Source: Ancylostoma caninum (Eukaryota; Nematoda; Chromadorea; Rhabditida; Ancylostomatidae). From it: a stretch of 64,000 bases of DNA. Shown here in pieces: positions 40,847 to 52,200 of the stretch (positions are counted from its first letter, which is position 1; the number at the start of each line of letters is the position of its first letter). The notes below the pieces were generated by a model. It was not told the origin of the DNA. It worked only from the letters and a program-made list of their open reading frames with translations, and ran no database searches. The stretch lies in the NCBI GenBank assembly GCA_037903475.1, contig JBAJFG010000276.1:654607-718606 (forward strand), written 5' to 3'. Both the position numbers and the translations under genes were made by a program.

Positions 40847-41760
40847 TTCCTCAGCATAGAACCATGCTGAGTCCTCCATCATGGGATGTAGGGGGTCTGA
40901 ACTATGGCGCATAGTTTTGTCACTTGATGTGAAAGACTTTTCGAAAACGTCGGCGAAGATCTCCGCCTTTTCCAAATCAGTTGTTACAATGGTATTATCT
41001 TCTTTCAAAATAGGTCCCAACTTTGACTTAGTGACTAATTTGGACTTCAAAAATTTGTAGAATGTAGCCTTGCTTCTCGACTCGATGACTTTCTTTTCGA
41101 TGAAAGCATTGTACTTCTTGAGCCTACGCTCGAATTCAAAATTCAGTTTCCTGAAAGCATGCCAATGGAAAGATTTCCAGTCCTGGTGGCTAGTTCCCAT
41201 GCAGCAGCTCTTCTATTTGCCAAGGCCTTCAAGTGAGATGGAAGTTTCGTTTGGTTGGCGAGTACCTTGCCAAGTGGAACAAACTTATCGATAACATGAT
41301 GAAGTATGGCGATGAGCAGCTCATACATATCGTTAACAGTGGATACAGATCTGAAGGAACCATAGCAATCCACACCAAGCAAGTATTGATTGATTTTGTC
41401 AAAATCAGCATCTTTGAAATTCCTCCTGACAGCGAGCATTGGCTTCTGCCGAGAGATGTCCAAGTCAAATGTGACTGATTTGTGGTCACTAGACCCAACA
41501 GGAGGACCTACCCTAATACCCAAGATAATTTCTGTATTGGTACTCAACACAAGATCAAGAGTATTCTTACCCAGAGTGCTAGACCTGACATGTTGTGATA
41601 GGTTGTGAATTTTGCACAGATTTAGGAAGGATTTTGAAACGGCGCTAAGGTGCTTATGTGTGAGGTTTCTATTCCAGTCAATTTTGTTTTTTTTTTGTAC
41701 TTCTTGAGCCTACGGGTATGTTAAAATTTCCTAGCACCATGCAGTAACGGTCACATGATT
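40847..41760 (-). pseudogene. LINE endonuclease end and linker
   Basis: Minus-strand frames read IDWNRNLTHKHLSAVSKSFL, NTLDLVLSTNTEI, PVGSSDHKSVTFDLDIS (endonuclease SDH motif), then FHWHAFRKLNFEFERRLKKY and ILKEDNTIVTTDLEKAEIFA (linker with FADVFEKSFTS). Frame changes lie near 41160 and 41650. Upstream of about 41760 the similarity ends (5' truncation). Confidence 0.82.
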
Positions 41761-41861
41761 AGCAGTGATATGAAATTTTAGTACATCGGCGCGGCGATTT
41801 AATATTATTTTCTTTTCAAAAAAAAAAAAAAACAGAAAAGTGTACAAAATGGAAGTGTACG

Positions 41862-41893
41862 AGTGCGAATGTACATCTATGTACATTCGCACT
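41862..41893. repeat. perfect 15-bp hairpin
   Basis: AGTGCGAATGTACAT, loop CT, ATGTACATTCGCACT. It lies just beyond the truncated LINE end and downstream of an A-run (41820-41832). Confidence 0.85.
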
Positions 41894-42090
41894 TGCAGTG
41901 TCAAATATTCTTCAATAAACTTTTCATTTCTTCGAGCTCCCACTTCCTGTTTACATGATATTCTAAATGCAGAAACTTTTAGGTAGGTCCAAAAATAACG
42001 TGCATTCTCAAATTTTTATTTACGAGCCCCATAACTCGCCTCAAGATCAATCTTCGAACTACTTCTTAGGCGATAAAGATCCAATGAGTT

Positions 42091-42618
42091 GTGGTGAATG
42101 GTTTTTGCGGCAGACCACCACGGGTGTCACCGCGACCTTCATTTCTTGTTGCTTCGGTTTCTGACAGTGTTTCGGTACTTCTTCTTCTCAGAGCTGTTGA
42201 GCGAGGCACTTTGCAAAGTTTGCGTGCTAGCCATCACCGTGTGTCATTAAGCGAGCGAGGATTTGGTCGCACTTTCCTCATAACGAAGGCGCGAAGCAGA
42301 CTTTCCAGCGGAGATCAATCTGGTACTCATTCAGTTTGCGCGGCATTTACTCGTCGAGCTTATTCATCCTCTATTCTTACCTATGGAAAAGGTGGTCTGA
42401 CGGCAATTACCAACGCGGTTTTGCGAAAGCAAATATGTTGTTTTTATAGAGTCCTTTTGATTACTGCCATCAGTTGTGAGTCGCCAGCCCAGGAAGATCT
42501 ATGTACGTACGCGACCATCCTACTTTCGAAGCAAGACTCGTCATGTTCAGAAATTCAGAGTCAGCTTCGAGGTACATTCACTCAGTCTTCTTTGTCTAAA
42601 ACTATGACACTGTTCTAA
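42091..42618 (+). other. long open frame of unknown status
   Basis: The frame is open for 175 codons from ATG 42091 (later SERGFGRTFLITKARSRLSS, AITNAVLRKQICCFYRV). It is serine- and arginine-rich, has no motif I recognise and no clear splice sites, so it may be chance. Confidence 0.2.
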
Positions 42619-44260
42619 GCTCTCTATGGCACTGTTCTAAGCTCCTCCTTTTGTGATGCCGCCAAGATGTAGATCTCAGAAACGAACCCGACAAAAATTC
42701 TGCTTTCACATCTTTCGTTTCAGGAGTAAAAACTAAAGAGAGATGTGAACTCCGTTCAGAAAGAATAAGACCGCCAAGAAGGACATGAATTTCTCTACAA
42801 GCAAATAACCACTCCTCCTGCCAGGGATGAAAAAAAAAACGGAAATTTCCCTCACTAAAGATGATGCGACGAAAAACGCGCATCATTTTTGCACCAACCT
42901 AATATTAATAGCTACCATGAGGGAGTTGTTCTAAGGAGGCAGCTCGAGTTTATATAGCAAGAAACCGAGAAACAGTAAAGAAGATGTTCCGGACAGTGCT
43001 TGTTTACGTTTCTCTAGCACCAAAGCTGATGTACCAAGGTGCGGTAGTGGAGTCAGTGGTGAACTTCCGGCCAAAATCAGCACTGGTACTTCTAGCAGAA
43101 CCATCAAAGCTGTTGCAGGTGAACCACATAAACTGCACACCGCCGGTATTGCTAAATTTGGGCGCCTATAGGGAATTCATGTCTAAAATCGCACCGGTAC
43201 CTTCAGTAGTACAAATATTTTCATTTCACACAATACATAGATGAGGAAAATTACAATGGTGAGAAAAATTCGAATCTTTGGCAACAACTTCCTTATCGCA
43301 CAGAGAGGAGAGGGTAGGCATAATTTAAGCTTCATTCAGCTTTCTATTCATTAAAAGAGGGCCTCAAAAGATGGATGATGAACTGAACCTCAACCACTTC
43401 CGCTTTGCGGTCACTAACTCAGCACCTTTTGTGTTGTATCAGAGATGAAGCATATTCTCAGATGATGCGCTGCATTTAGTTCAACTAAGAATGGTCACAT
43501 AAATAAACTCTATGGCATTCTTCCAAATTACACATAAATTCTTTTCCTGCGTTGCTTTTTTTGTTAGCATATTTTTGGCTCACCCTGTACAAACTGCGAT
43601 TGTGATTTACTATGAATTGTTGTGAAAACTTCAGCAACCTCTGAAGCAGTTTTTTTGGAGGAAAAAATTCTTGGGTGTATGCGAGCTTAGTATTATATCG
43701 AGAATGTTATGGCCAGAGTCAAAATTGAAAAAAAAAATCACCGTTGACTACGTTCATAAGATATAACAACTCAGTGGAAGGGATTTGAATTCCAGGAAAA
43801 ATGCGGTTGGAAGTTTTGTGGCCACTTGATAAGTATATCCTTTCAAGGACAGCGGCAACAGCTCCGAAATTAGCGCTGATCTTACTGCCTGACAAATGTT
43901 TTTTCTAAAGCTGATTACACTACAGCGAGAGTTCCGAGTCCGAGTTCTTGACCCACAGTTCGGGAAGAAATGAACCTGTAGCCTACTGCAGTCCTGGGTT
44001 ACTGATCCCGTCACATTCATCGATGAGGTTTATTGAATAATATAAAGGGTATAATGAAAACAAAAGCAAAAAAAATATTTTAAGGTATTGTAGTTTGACT
44101 GGAAAATTCCATAAAATTACGGAGTTTCTGTCAATGTTTTCAATATCCATTTTAATTGATTGGTTCAGCAACGAAGTCAGGAGGAAAAAACAAATATCGA
44201 ACCAGTTGTGATCACGTGCTGATACAGTCCTTTCATCCGCTATGTCACTTGCGATGAATA
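42619..44260. other. no gene recognised
   Basis: A lone Tc1/mariner-like end (GGCTCACCCTGTAC) lies at 43580, without a visible partner. Nothing else seen. Confidence 0.35.
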
Positions 44261-44262
44261 TA

Positions 44263-44529
44263 CAGTGGACGTCAATGGCGGTGGCCCATCCGCGGCCTCG
44301 AGAGGGACGCAGCGCAGCCTAGCCGCGCACCCCTGGATCAGCGTCGTCTGCTGGCATGATGCTATTTCTAGTCTCATTCCCGATCTGGTCAAAAATAATA
44401 GAAATCGGGTGGAAAATCTGTTAGATATAACATAACAGCAGCAGTAGACATCTTTTACGATGCAGGCGGTGCGGCTGCGTGGCGTACTTCTCGAGGCCGT
44501 GGGTGGACCACCGCCATTGACGTCCACTG
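44263..44529. mobile_element. Tc1-like MITE, 267 bp
   Basis: Terminal inverted repeats start CAGTGGACGTCAATGGCGGT and stay similar for about 60 bases (GGCCTCGAGA, ACGC, GCAGCC). TA flanks both ends. GC-rich ends and a short AT-rich middle, no transposase. It abuts the mariner relic that starts at 44540. Confidence 0.9.
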
Positions 44530-44960
44530 TACATATGTACAGGGTGGTCCAATGAAGCGTAACGTAAACAACTACGCACAACTTTGCACAAATCCATTCA
44601 GATAAGTAATATTTACATTTATTCCACAACACAAAAATCCTACGTACATAAGATCTCACACAACACATTCAAGATGGCTGTTTTAAGCTTTAATACAAGC
44701 ATCTGGTAGTCTCTTTAGGAAATTCCTGAGGATCGGAGCGATCACTTCGTTCGTCTCATGCCTTCACCAGGGCACTTTTCAGCAAATCCAGCGGCGTATG
44801 TTTGAAAGAGCAGGTTTTTCTGCTCCAAGGCAGTCTGCATAACCAAATCTAGAGGTTTCCAAGATCGGCTGTTTATAAATCTCGGCATGACTTGAATTTC
44901 GTAATATCTTATGTTGAACTGCACGCGAGATTAGTAGTCAGTTTATTCAGAACGGCCAAC

Positions 44961-44985
44961 GTTTCGGAGCTATCTCCTTCTTCAG
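44961..44985 (-). ncRNA. hammerhead-ribozyme-like core, left PLE arm
   Basis: Minus strand: CTGAAGA, stem GGAG-AUAG-CUCC, GAAAC. All core positions CUGANGA/GAAA are kept. Hammerhead motifs are established in Penelope-like elements; cleavage here is inferred only. Confidence 0.55.
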
Positions 44986-45209
44986 GGCCTGGAATGGGTA
45001 AAACAATTCGTTGAAACTGCCCCATCAAGTGCATCAGCGATCAAGCTAAAGTCCAAGAACTTATTTTTCGATCACTGGAGAAAACGTACTCAACTGAGAA
45101 CGTGTACACACCTCGCAATACGGCACTGATGGTGAGTAGTGCCGGGTGACCGCTCGCTCGTCGTCAGTGGTTGCGGGCAATGGAGACTGACCGCTCGACC
45201 ACGACTTGA

Positions 45210-45848
45210 TCAGAATCGACAAAGATCTAGATAAGAGGCAAGCTCGTTAGTGATCGAAAGGCATTCATCCTTGCGATTGATTGATGGGCTCTTAGTTTTG
45301 ATTAGAAATGCTTCCATTGTTTTGCGCACCGTTATATCAGTTTCTTGTCCTAGTATGGTGATTCGGACTTCAAAATCGACGTTATCGTGCTTTTGTATTC
45401 GATGTGCACCTAGTGGCGTGGATTTTCTGGGGTTTCGTTTTCCCTCTAGATGTTCTTTAATTCTAAGCTTTAGGGGTCGTGCTGTTTCGCCTATGTAATC
45501 GTCGCCACAGACCATGCATGATATCTGATAGATGACTCCTGACGTCATGCAATCTCCCTCTCTCCCAGAGGGACAGATGATACAGTTAGGTGTGGTGCAA
45601 AGACGATCGTATAGACGATTCCTCACTAGCCGATGCCTTAGATTATCGGAGGGCACATCCACTAGGTTCACTATATCGTTCAAACCTGATTTCCTCAAGC
45701 AGACCCGTATAGATCTGCTTATTTCGTCCGAGATGAATGGGATGCACAAGGGGATCTTATTTTCTGGACTAATACCCTCACGGTTCAAAGTACGACCGAT
45801 CGTCAGTTGTGTTGGCGGCCCAACAGACAGAATATCTTGACTTCTCAA
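45210..45848 (-). CDS. PLE endonuclease, left copy (GIY-YIG)
   Basis: 212 codons from ATG 45848, intact to TGA at 45210. Cysteine motif CTTPNCIICPSGREGDC (residues ~97-113), then GIY-YIG: VIYQISCMVCGDDYIGETAR with PLKLRIKEHLEGKR, then a C-terminal domain TMEAFLIKTKSPSINRKDEC. The first ~30 residues (SQDILSVGPPTQLTIGRTLN) differ from the right copy, so the arms diverge at GISPENK. No reverse transcriptase is attached on this side. The gene is probably a truncated copy and not an independent protein. Confidence 0.88.
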   Translation of the reverse strand: MRSQDILSVGPPTQLTIGRTLNREGISPENKIPLCIPFISDEISRSIRVCLRKSGLNDIVNLVDVPSDNLRHRLVRNRLYDRLCTTPNCIICPSGREGDCMTSGVIYQISCMVCGDDYIGETARPLKLRIKEHLEGKRNPRKSTPLGAHRIQKHDNVDFEVRITILGQETDITVRKTMEAFLIKTKSPSINRKDECLSITNELASYLDLCRF

Positions 45849-45903
45849 CCTAATACTAGTTCAGCTACTCTGTTACGTCCCATCTAATCTGAGGAACACA
45901 AAA

Positions 45904-47237
45904 ATGTTCCTTGACCATCTGAATACAACAGTTTTTAGTGAAGATTGTGTGATGGAGTCCTTCGATGTGAGTTCTTTGTACACTAACGTGTCCAACGATT
46001 CAGCCATGCAAGCCATTCACGAGTTCCTCATGGAACACTCCAAATCCATGAACTTGTATGGTCTAACAGTTACTCACATCATGACTCTACTAGAAGCATG
46101 CTTAAATTGCAACATCTTCAGATGGTCAGGGAAATATTACGCACAGGTTAGAGGGCTCGCAATGGGGCAACGATTAGCTCCTGTCCTAGCAGGAGTTTTC
46201 ATGGCCAAGATCGAGAATCCTGTGTTGGATCGTAAACCATTGCTCTACTGCCTATACGTAGATGACTGCTTTATCGTCTGCTCTACACAGGAGGAGATGG
46301 ATAAATGTTTCGAACTACTGAATCAGCAGGCCGAGCATATTAGGCTTACAAGGGAGAAACCAAGGGAGAATTGGTTACCTTTCCTTAATGTAGAGGTTCA
46401 TCTACATGGAGGCACTTACAGGACTAAATGGTTCCGCAAGCCTAGCAATAAGAATATCATTATTCACTGTAGGGCGGCTCATCCGACTTCCACGAAAACT
46501 GCTGTAGTGAGGAACATGTTTCACACTGCAAGAACGGTTTGCTCAGGCACAAAGGAGGAACTAGAATCTGTACAACTCGCCCGTTCCATAGCTGTCTCCA
46601 ATGGCTATGAAGGCACGAGATTCTCTAAAAGTCGTAAGCGCTCCATGAAGACCTCTCACAACCAGCAGCACGGTATTAGTCCAGAAAATAAGATCCCCTT
46701 GTGCATCCCATTCATCTCGGACGAAATAAGCAGATCTATACGGGTCTGCTTGAGGAAATCAGGTTTGAACGATATAGTGAACCTAGTGGATGTGCCCTCC
46801 GATAATCTAAAGCATCGGCTAGTGAGGAATCGTCTATATGATCGTCTTTGCACCACACCTAACTGTATCATCTGTCCCTCTGGGAGAGAGGGAGATTGCA
46901 TGATGTCAGGAGTCATCTATCAGATATCATGCATGGTCTGTGGCGACGATTACATAGGCGAAACAGCACGACCCCTAAAGCTTAGAATTAAAGAACATCT
47001 AGAGGGAAAACGAAACCCAGAAAATCCACGCCACTAGGTGCACATCGAATACAAAAGCACGATAACGTCGATTTTGAAGTCCGAATCACCATACTAGGAC
47101 AAGAAACTGATATAACGGTGCGCAAAACAATGGAAGCATTTCTAATCAAAACTAAGAGCCCATCAATCAATCGCAAGGATGAATGCCTTCCGATCACTAA
47201 CGAGCTTGCCTCTTATCTAGATCTTTGTCGATTCTGA
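45904..47237 (+). pseudogene. PLE reverse transcriptase plus GIY-YIG endonuclease, right copy
   Basis: The frame starts at ATG 45904, inside the RT; fingers upstream are missing. RT motifs: SFDVSSLYTNVSNDSAM (A), GLAMGQRLAPVLAGVFMAKI (B), LYCLYVDDCFIVC (C, YVDD), then ENWLPFLNVEVH and RTKWFRKPSNKN. The linker leads to KIPLCIPFISDEISRSI, CTTPNCIICPSGREGDC and the nuclease VIYQISCMVCGDDYIGETAR. One C is missing from a run near 47017 compared with the left arm, so the frame ends early at 47037. The remaining C-terminal part is readable in another frame to TGA 47237. Apart from this break the RT and nuclease cores look intact. Confidence 0.92.
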
Positions 47238-47461
47238 TCAAGTCGTGGTCGAGCGGTCAGTCTCCATTGCCCGCAACCACTGACGACGAGCGAGCGGTCA
47301 CCCGGCACTACTCACCATCAGTGCCGTATTGCGAGGTGTGTACACGTTCTCAGTTGAGTACGTTTTCTCCAGTGATCGAAAAATAAGTTCTTGGACTTTA
47401 GCTTGATCGCTGATGCACTTGATGGGGCAGTTTCAACGAATTGTTTTACCCATTCCAGGCC

Positions 47462-47487
47462 CTGAAGAAGGAGATAGCTCCAAAACG
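47462..47487 (+). ncRNA. hammerhead-like core, right PLE arm, mutated
   Basis: CTGAAGA, stem GGAG-AUAG-CUCC, then AAAAC where the left arm has GAAAC. The change affects the position of the invariant G12, so this copy should be inactive. Confidence 0.5.
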
Positions 47488-47694
47488 TTGGCCGTTCTGA
47501 ATAAACTGACTACTAATCTCGCGTACAGTTCAACATAAGATATTACCAAATCTAGAGGATTGAGATTGCCAAGTTTTACGGCCAAACATCCTTCATCCGG
47601 AATCCCTAAAGATCGGTCTCACATCGTTTCAATCTCTTCACTCCCTGTAAGCTGGTGTCCAACAGTCCGTCACACTCCATATGGACCACCCTAT

Positions 47695-48383
47695 GTACTT
47701 TAGAGAAAGAACTGCTGAGCCGTAATTTTTTTTGCACTTCTGCAGGCAATGTTTAGAAATATTTCGTTTTCCAGGCATGCACAGTTGTTGTCTGCGTGCT
47801 CAGCGTTTTCATTTTCTACATCATCACAGCTATTCTACCTGAGAATCTCGGCAGTAAGCAGGAGGATGACACCGAGAACTCCACAAAGTAGCTTTTGACT
47901 TGTTGTTTCATTGAGAAAACTAAACTTATGCTTGTTGTCACGCTTTCGTAGGTTTTCGCTGTCTGTTGCTTGCGATTAAACGTTTCTTTTCGATGCCCAG
48001 ACAATACAGTGGCGATGAGACAATTATCATTGAAACGAGTCTCGCAGGCCGGTCGTAACACATTTAAGCCGCTGCCAATCATTTGAGAGAATGGCTTGCA
48101 TCTAGTACACAAATTGCGTGCACCAAGATCGGATAAACACTCGCCTTCGATAGGAAGCAGCGACTGGCATCGCTCGCGAGATGCGCTCCGCCACTCCCGC
48201 ACCAAGTCGCCCACGGCCATGCGACGCTTCCGAGAAGCCGATAGTTGTGTTCCCGAGCATTTCTGAAAACCTTCCTTGATTGACTAAGATAGTGATGAGC
48301 CTGGGGGCCTCTGGGATCTTCTGAACTAGTGCCGACGCAGTGTTAGAAACGTCTAGGAGAACTAGATGTGTCTCCATTTCCAC
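47695..48383 (-). other. possible exon, unidentified
   Basis: A minus-strand frame at 48220-47816 (MAVGDLVREWRSASRERCQS, LPIEGECLSDLGARN) has coding-like composition in its first half, but splice sites are not clear and the second half looks random. Low confidence. Confidence 0.2.
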
Positions 48384-49099
48384 CTCTTCTGGAATCTGTC
48401 ATCCATTTTCGGTGGTGATTTTCCGAATGTACAAGCACATCGATACAATGCGCAAACACAGTTAAATCCGGATTACGTCCATAATTTACGCAGAAACGTT
48501 TCCGTCAATGTATCGACAGGATTTGTGCGCACGCCATGTGCTCCAAATGTTTTGCACTGGGGACACGATCGCCGGGTTACCCGACATGGTTACCAGTTTT
48601 CGCGGTGATCGCTTCGCCTTGAAACGTGCGGCCTGCATCACACCTGATCTGCGTGCACCGATCAATGCGAACTACTGATTCATCGCGATACCTGCTGCTC
48701 AGCCAGCTCGCGGGCCGACGCCTTTCGTTCGCAGTCCGTTACCGGCTATCGAATTCGAGGTTTTTGCCCCGTGTTTTCTGCCTCCTGTGGGCTTCGCCAC
48801 CCCACATAGTTTTATATTGCTCTGAGAATTGTTGTTTCCTTTGAGTCTGCTTGTTTTCCTTGTTCAAAGGTCACCAGGAGAAAAATTAGCAGCGATTTCA
48901 TTCGTGAGGAAAGATTCCAGACGTAACAGGAACTGCATAAACTTGGGCTCACATCAGCAATAATTCATAGTCTCTCCGGGGGGGGGGGGAGCACTTCGTA
49001 GATTTGCTGAATTTCGAGAATCTATACGATCACACCTGTTTTTAGAGGATCTTCGTGTTGAGTCTTCTTTAACTGGACGATGAAGTCTCTTCAATTGGT
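48384..49099. other. no gene recognised
   Basis: GC-richer than average near 48500-48780. A G-run lies at 48979-48989. Nothing recognisable. Confidence 0.35.
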
Positions 49100-49250
49100 T
49101 CAATTTTGTAGGTATTTTTGCAAGCTTTTGATGATGTTGCGAATCGTTGCTAACATTAAGATCTGAAGAAGGCGTTAATGCTGAAAGATTACAATTAAAT
49201 CATTTAACGATACTTCGTTGTTCAATTGAAGAAGACTTTACGTATGAAGC
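49100..49250 (+). repeat. Penelope-like 3' fragment with hammerhead-like core
   Basis: CTGAAGA at 49163, stem GGCGTTAATGCT, GAAAG, followed by TTCGTTGTTCAATTGAAG. The surroundings resemble the 3' flank of the PLE fragment at 3.4-4.1 kb (TTCAATTGAACAACTATA). No coding part is left. Confidence 0.5.
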
Positions 49251-52200
49251 TCAGATGTTGAATAATCTTGATTTTCTTGTTATTCATGGGCAACGGGCAA
49301 AAAGCTAATGAGAGTGACTCTCACGATTAGCCTCAGCCTCACTGATGTGAATACTATAACATAAGGTACTACGTTATCTTTACTGTTAACATATACAATA
49401 GGGGCAATTTGTGTACATGAATCGTAGCGATCTGCTCTTGAAAATAGAAATAGGAAGGAAGAAATGATACCAGAAGAACATTTGAAACGAATGGTTCCTT
49501 CCACCTCTTAACTACATTAATCATTCGTATAATAATTCTCCTTGGAGACTCCTCTGCAGGAACGGAGAGAGGTCATAAAAAGAACTATTAGAAAGTAAGC
49601 GTAGTGATGAGATATAAATTGAGCAATTGTAATATTAATACCATGACTAACTGTGTATGGGATGCTGTCTCTTCAGTGGTTTGTGGGACGCTCACTACCT
49701 ATGATATACCCCTTGGCTAAAAGTTGCGTGCTAGTAAGGAGTTGAGTCCGCCCTAGATCTATCGCTCGGTCCTAGACTTTGCAGTTCGAGTGGTTTATAT
49801 GCATTTTTTTTTGAATTCACTCATGGAAAACCTCGATAATGTATGAGCGTGAGAAAGATGCGCGTGCGACTCTTACTCAGAGAAACTCTCGCTGGACGCT
49901 CGCGACAATGTCGCTGGCCGCGCAGGTAAGGCCCCGGCACAAGCGAGATCGGGGCGCGCTCCCAGCGAGTTTATCGCGCGCTCCCAGCGACGATGTCACA
50001 ACCGGTCAGTACCGAATGATGCTCGGGTGTTGAACGTTGAGCGACAAAGGTTCACCACATAGATGTACTGATGGTGCATACAGAAATGGCCGCTACCACC
50101 TCTCCATCATTGCATTGGGAATAGCGGTTGGAAAGAATTGGCTTCACGCCCTTAGCAATCGAACCTGACCGGCGGAGTCCCACCAATGTTGGTTCGTATT
50201 TGTTGCTGGTGAAGATGTGTTCTCACGTTTTGTCGTCTGCGTCCTTCGAAAACCGCCCTCGTCTGCTCCGCGCCTAGCGAAATTCTGCTCCGGCAGAAGC
50301 GAGTGACAACCTGCGTCTTCGAAACTGTACTATTTCCTTCTGCTCCGGGCGAATCCAAGCAGGGCTCGCTTCTCGCGGAGACCTCGAACAGGCTCGCGCG
50401 ACAAGCGAGGGTTTGTCTGAGTAAGAAAATGCGGAATGCGCCAAAGTCCATGTTCGTCCCATTAGCGATGAACAGAATCAATGAAGACACTATGTATCTA
50501 CCGACAACATCACGAAATTGCTGGTCGCCATGGTGTTGATCTGCTGGCCAGGATCAGTGGCGCAAAGCCTCCTGCCACAGCTTCACAAATCTCCTTGATG
50601 GTTTCGCTTTAGTCACGCTGTTGGGAAAAAACCGATGTTTTCTCCACAATTCCATTATATCCATAAGTTTTGTGCTTGATTTCCTCATTTCATGTACTCC
50701 TCATGTAGATTCCCTCATTTCATGTACTCCTCATGCGCTCACACTTAGCTACTTGCACTAGCACCATTACTGGATATCCACTGATTATACGGGTTCTGGA
50801 TATGCATGGTTTCTTCCCAACCGACTAATGTGCGCTGAAACAATGCCCTCGATATCGTCGCTTCCAGTAATATGGACATGTTCCTAATTGTATATTCCCG
50901 TTCTCGTTCACTTTAAAGACATCATTTGTGGGGTAGTGATTCCTTCCTCCTGTGTAGGGCCTGTGTTTCACTTTTTTTCCTGAGCGCAGCATAAGTATGT
51001 AGCCTTATCTGCGATTCTGCTTAATTACGTGGAACAATATTAGTTCGTTGACATTCCATCGAGCTGATGTCGTCTGAAAAATGATCACATGCGTCTCATC
51101 TCATCAAGTTATCGGATCATCGGCGTTTTACAGCGTTATCAAAAAGTTCCCGACCTAGACTATTTTCAAAAGTTCTACATGGGCGGAATTTTGTTCTGCT
51201 CAAATGTAGGTCCCTCTGGCATTATTACGCTTTTCATGCCTCGAATTCAGTCTTTGAGCATTGAATGAGCTCTTTTTATCACATGAGCCAGAGTAGCTTT
51301 GAACGGCCGACTTCAGTTCCCTCTCATCTCTGAATCGCATTGCTTGGAGATGTTGTTTTAGATTTTCAGACAGGAAATAGTTGTTAAGTGGCTGGCCCGG
51401 ATTACAGTATATGGGATTCAAATTTCGATCCGAACTGTGATTCAAAACTTCAATTTCAATGCGAATTCCGCGCTCTCTTGCGGCAGCAAGCGCAACTCTT
51501 GATATGTGTCGAGTGCGATGTCGTGAAGCACAAAAATACCACCATGGTTAGCGTAGAAAAACGAGCAATGGTTTTAGAATACCTCACCTTGAGTATATGA
51601 AACTTAGCATACTGGCTTCGAAGGCTTCAAGCTACACGACCACACCCAATGTTTCGAGAAAAAGGAGTAGAGCAGGTCAACGTCGAAAAGCTTTTGATAT
51701 CCCTGTAGCTTTCAAACATCAGCGAAACGTGGTTTCTGTCATGTCTAGATGTTACAGCCCAAGACTAACACTGCAGGCTACGGCAGATGCTACTGATTGT
51801 ACAGTAACTCGGTGTTACGAGTGACAGTCCACATCAGAGGCGATTCCTTTATGTTGTAGGAATGCTTTATTCGTCGTCTTTGCATTTTCTCCGAACCAAC
51901 ATTTGCTGTGTAGTGGACCGTTGTCAGGATAACAAATGCTGAAATGCGAGACAGCGCAGTATTGGTTTCCCGCTCTTTCCAATTTCTGCGCGGAAAGCCC
52001 ATTGCTAGCGATTTCCGTAGCATATCGTGATGTGAAGTCAACAGCAAACCTGCTTTCAGTTGGTGATTACGCGCTACCGCTCCATATCAAGTTGCATATG
52101 CCAACTTGTTCACGAACGACCTGCCTCCTCCGATGCTTATTATAAACACATGTATGCGCTGTCAAGTGGCGCAAGTGAATTTAAAGCCTGAAACATATCG

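Larger units (their letters stand above)
37901..41760 (-). mobile_element. CR1/jockey-type LINE, 5'-truncated, interrupted by a hAT MITE
   Basis: Read on the minus strand, the element starts inside the AP endonuclease (MVLGNFNIP, the GDFN-type motif with D to N, ~41730). It continues through the endonuclease end (PVGSSDHKSVTFDL, ~41490), a linker, the reverse transcriptase and a C-terminal domain ending at 38097. A ~190-base 3' UTR closes with a perfect hairpin (ACATGAG TGAT CTCATGT, 37938-37921) and AATAAATTATTATTATAATTT. There is no RNase H. The hAT MITE at 39733-40838 splits the RT. Several frame changes make the copy inactive. Confidence 0.88.
44901..47546. mobile_element. Penelope-like element arranged as an 875-bp inverted repeat
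   Basis: 44901-45776 is the reverse complement of 46672-47546, with only a few substitutions and one C-run difference. Each arm holds the GIY-YIG endonuclease end and a 3' region with a hammerhead-like motif. Between the arms is the reverse transcriptase of the right-hand copy. So a full-length-ish plus-strand copy (5'-truncated in RT) is joined head to head with a shorter minus-strand copy. Such partial tandem or inverted duplications are a known habit of Penelope-like elements. Confidence 0.92.
44540..47694 (-). mobile_element. mariner-type relic split by a Penelope-like element
   Basis: CAGGGTGGTCCAATG after TA at 44538 and the inverted TGGACCACCCT near 47682-47692 are the outer ends. Next to the left end a minus-strand frame (44924-44742) reads RSWKPLDLVMQTALEQKNLL and AEKCPGEGM, resembling the C-terminal SPDLNPLD...LEQK region of mariner transposases. 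The middle is replaced by the PLE at 44901-47546. CCAAATCTAGAGG occurs in direct orientation at 44840 and 47546 and may be the target duplication. Confidence 0.6.

Noticed and set aside
44240..44668. 142-codon minus-strand frame
   Set aside because: It covers the Tc1-like MITE and the neighbouring mariner end, with no protein motif; it is a by-product of the GC-rich inverted repeats.
46656..46916. Minus-strand frame opposite the PLE
   Set aside because: It is the antisense shadow of the endonuclease and recurs opposite the left arm.
48626..48844. Plus-strand gene in the GC-richer tract
   Set aside because: No motif, no splice support and composition explained by local GC content.
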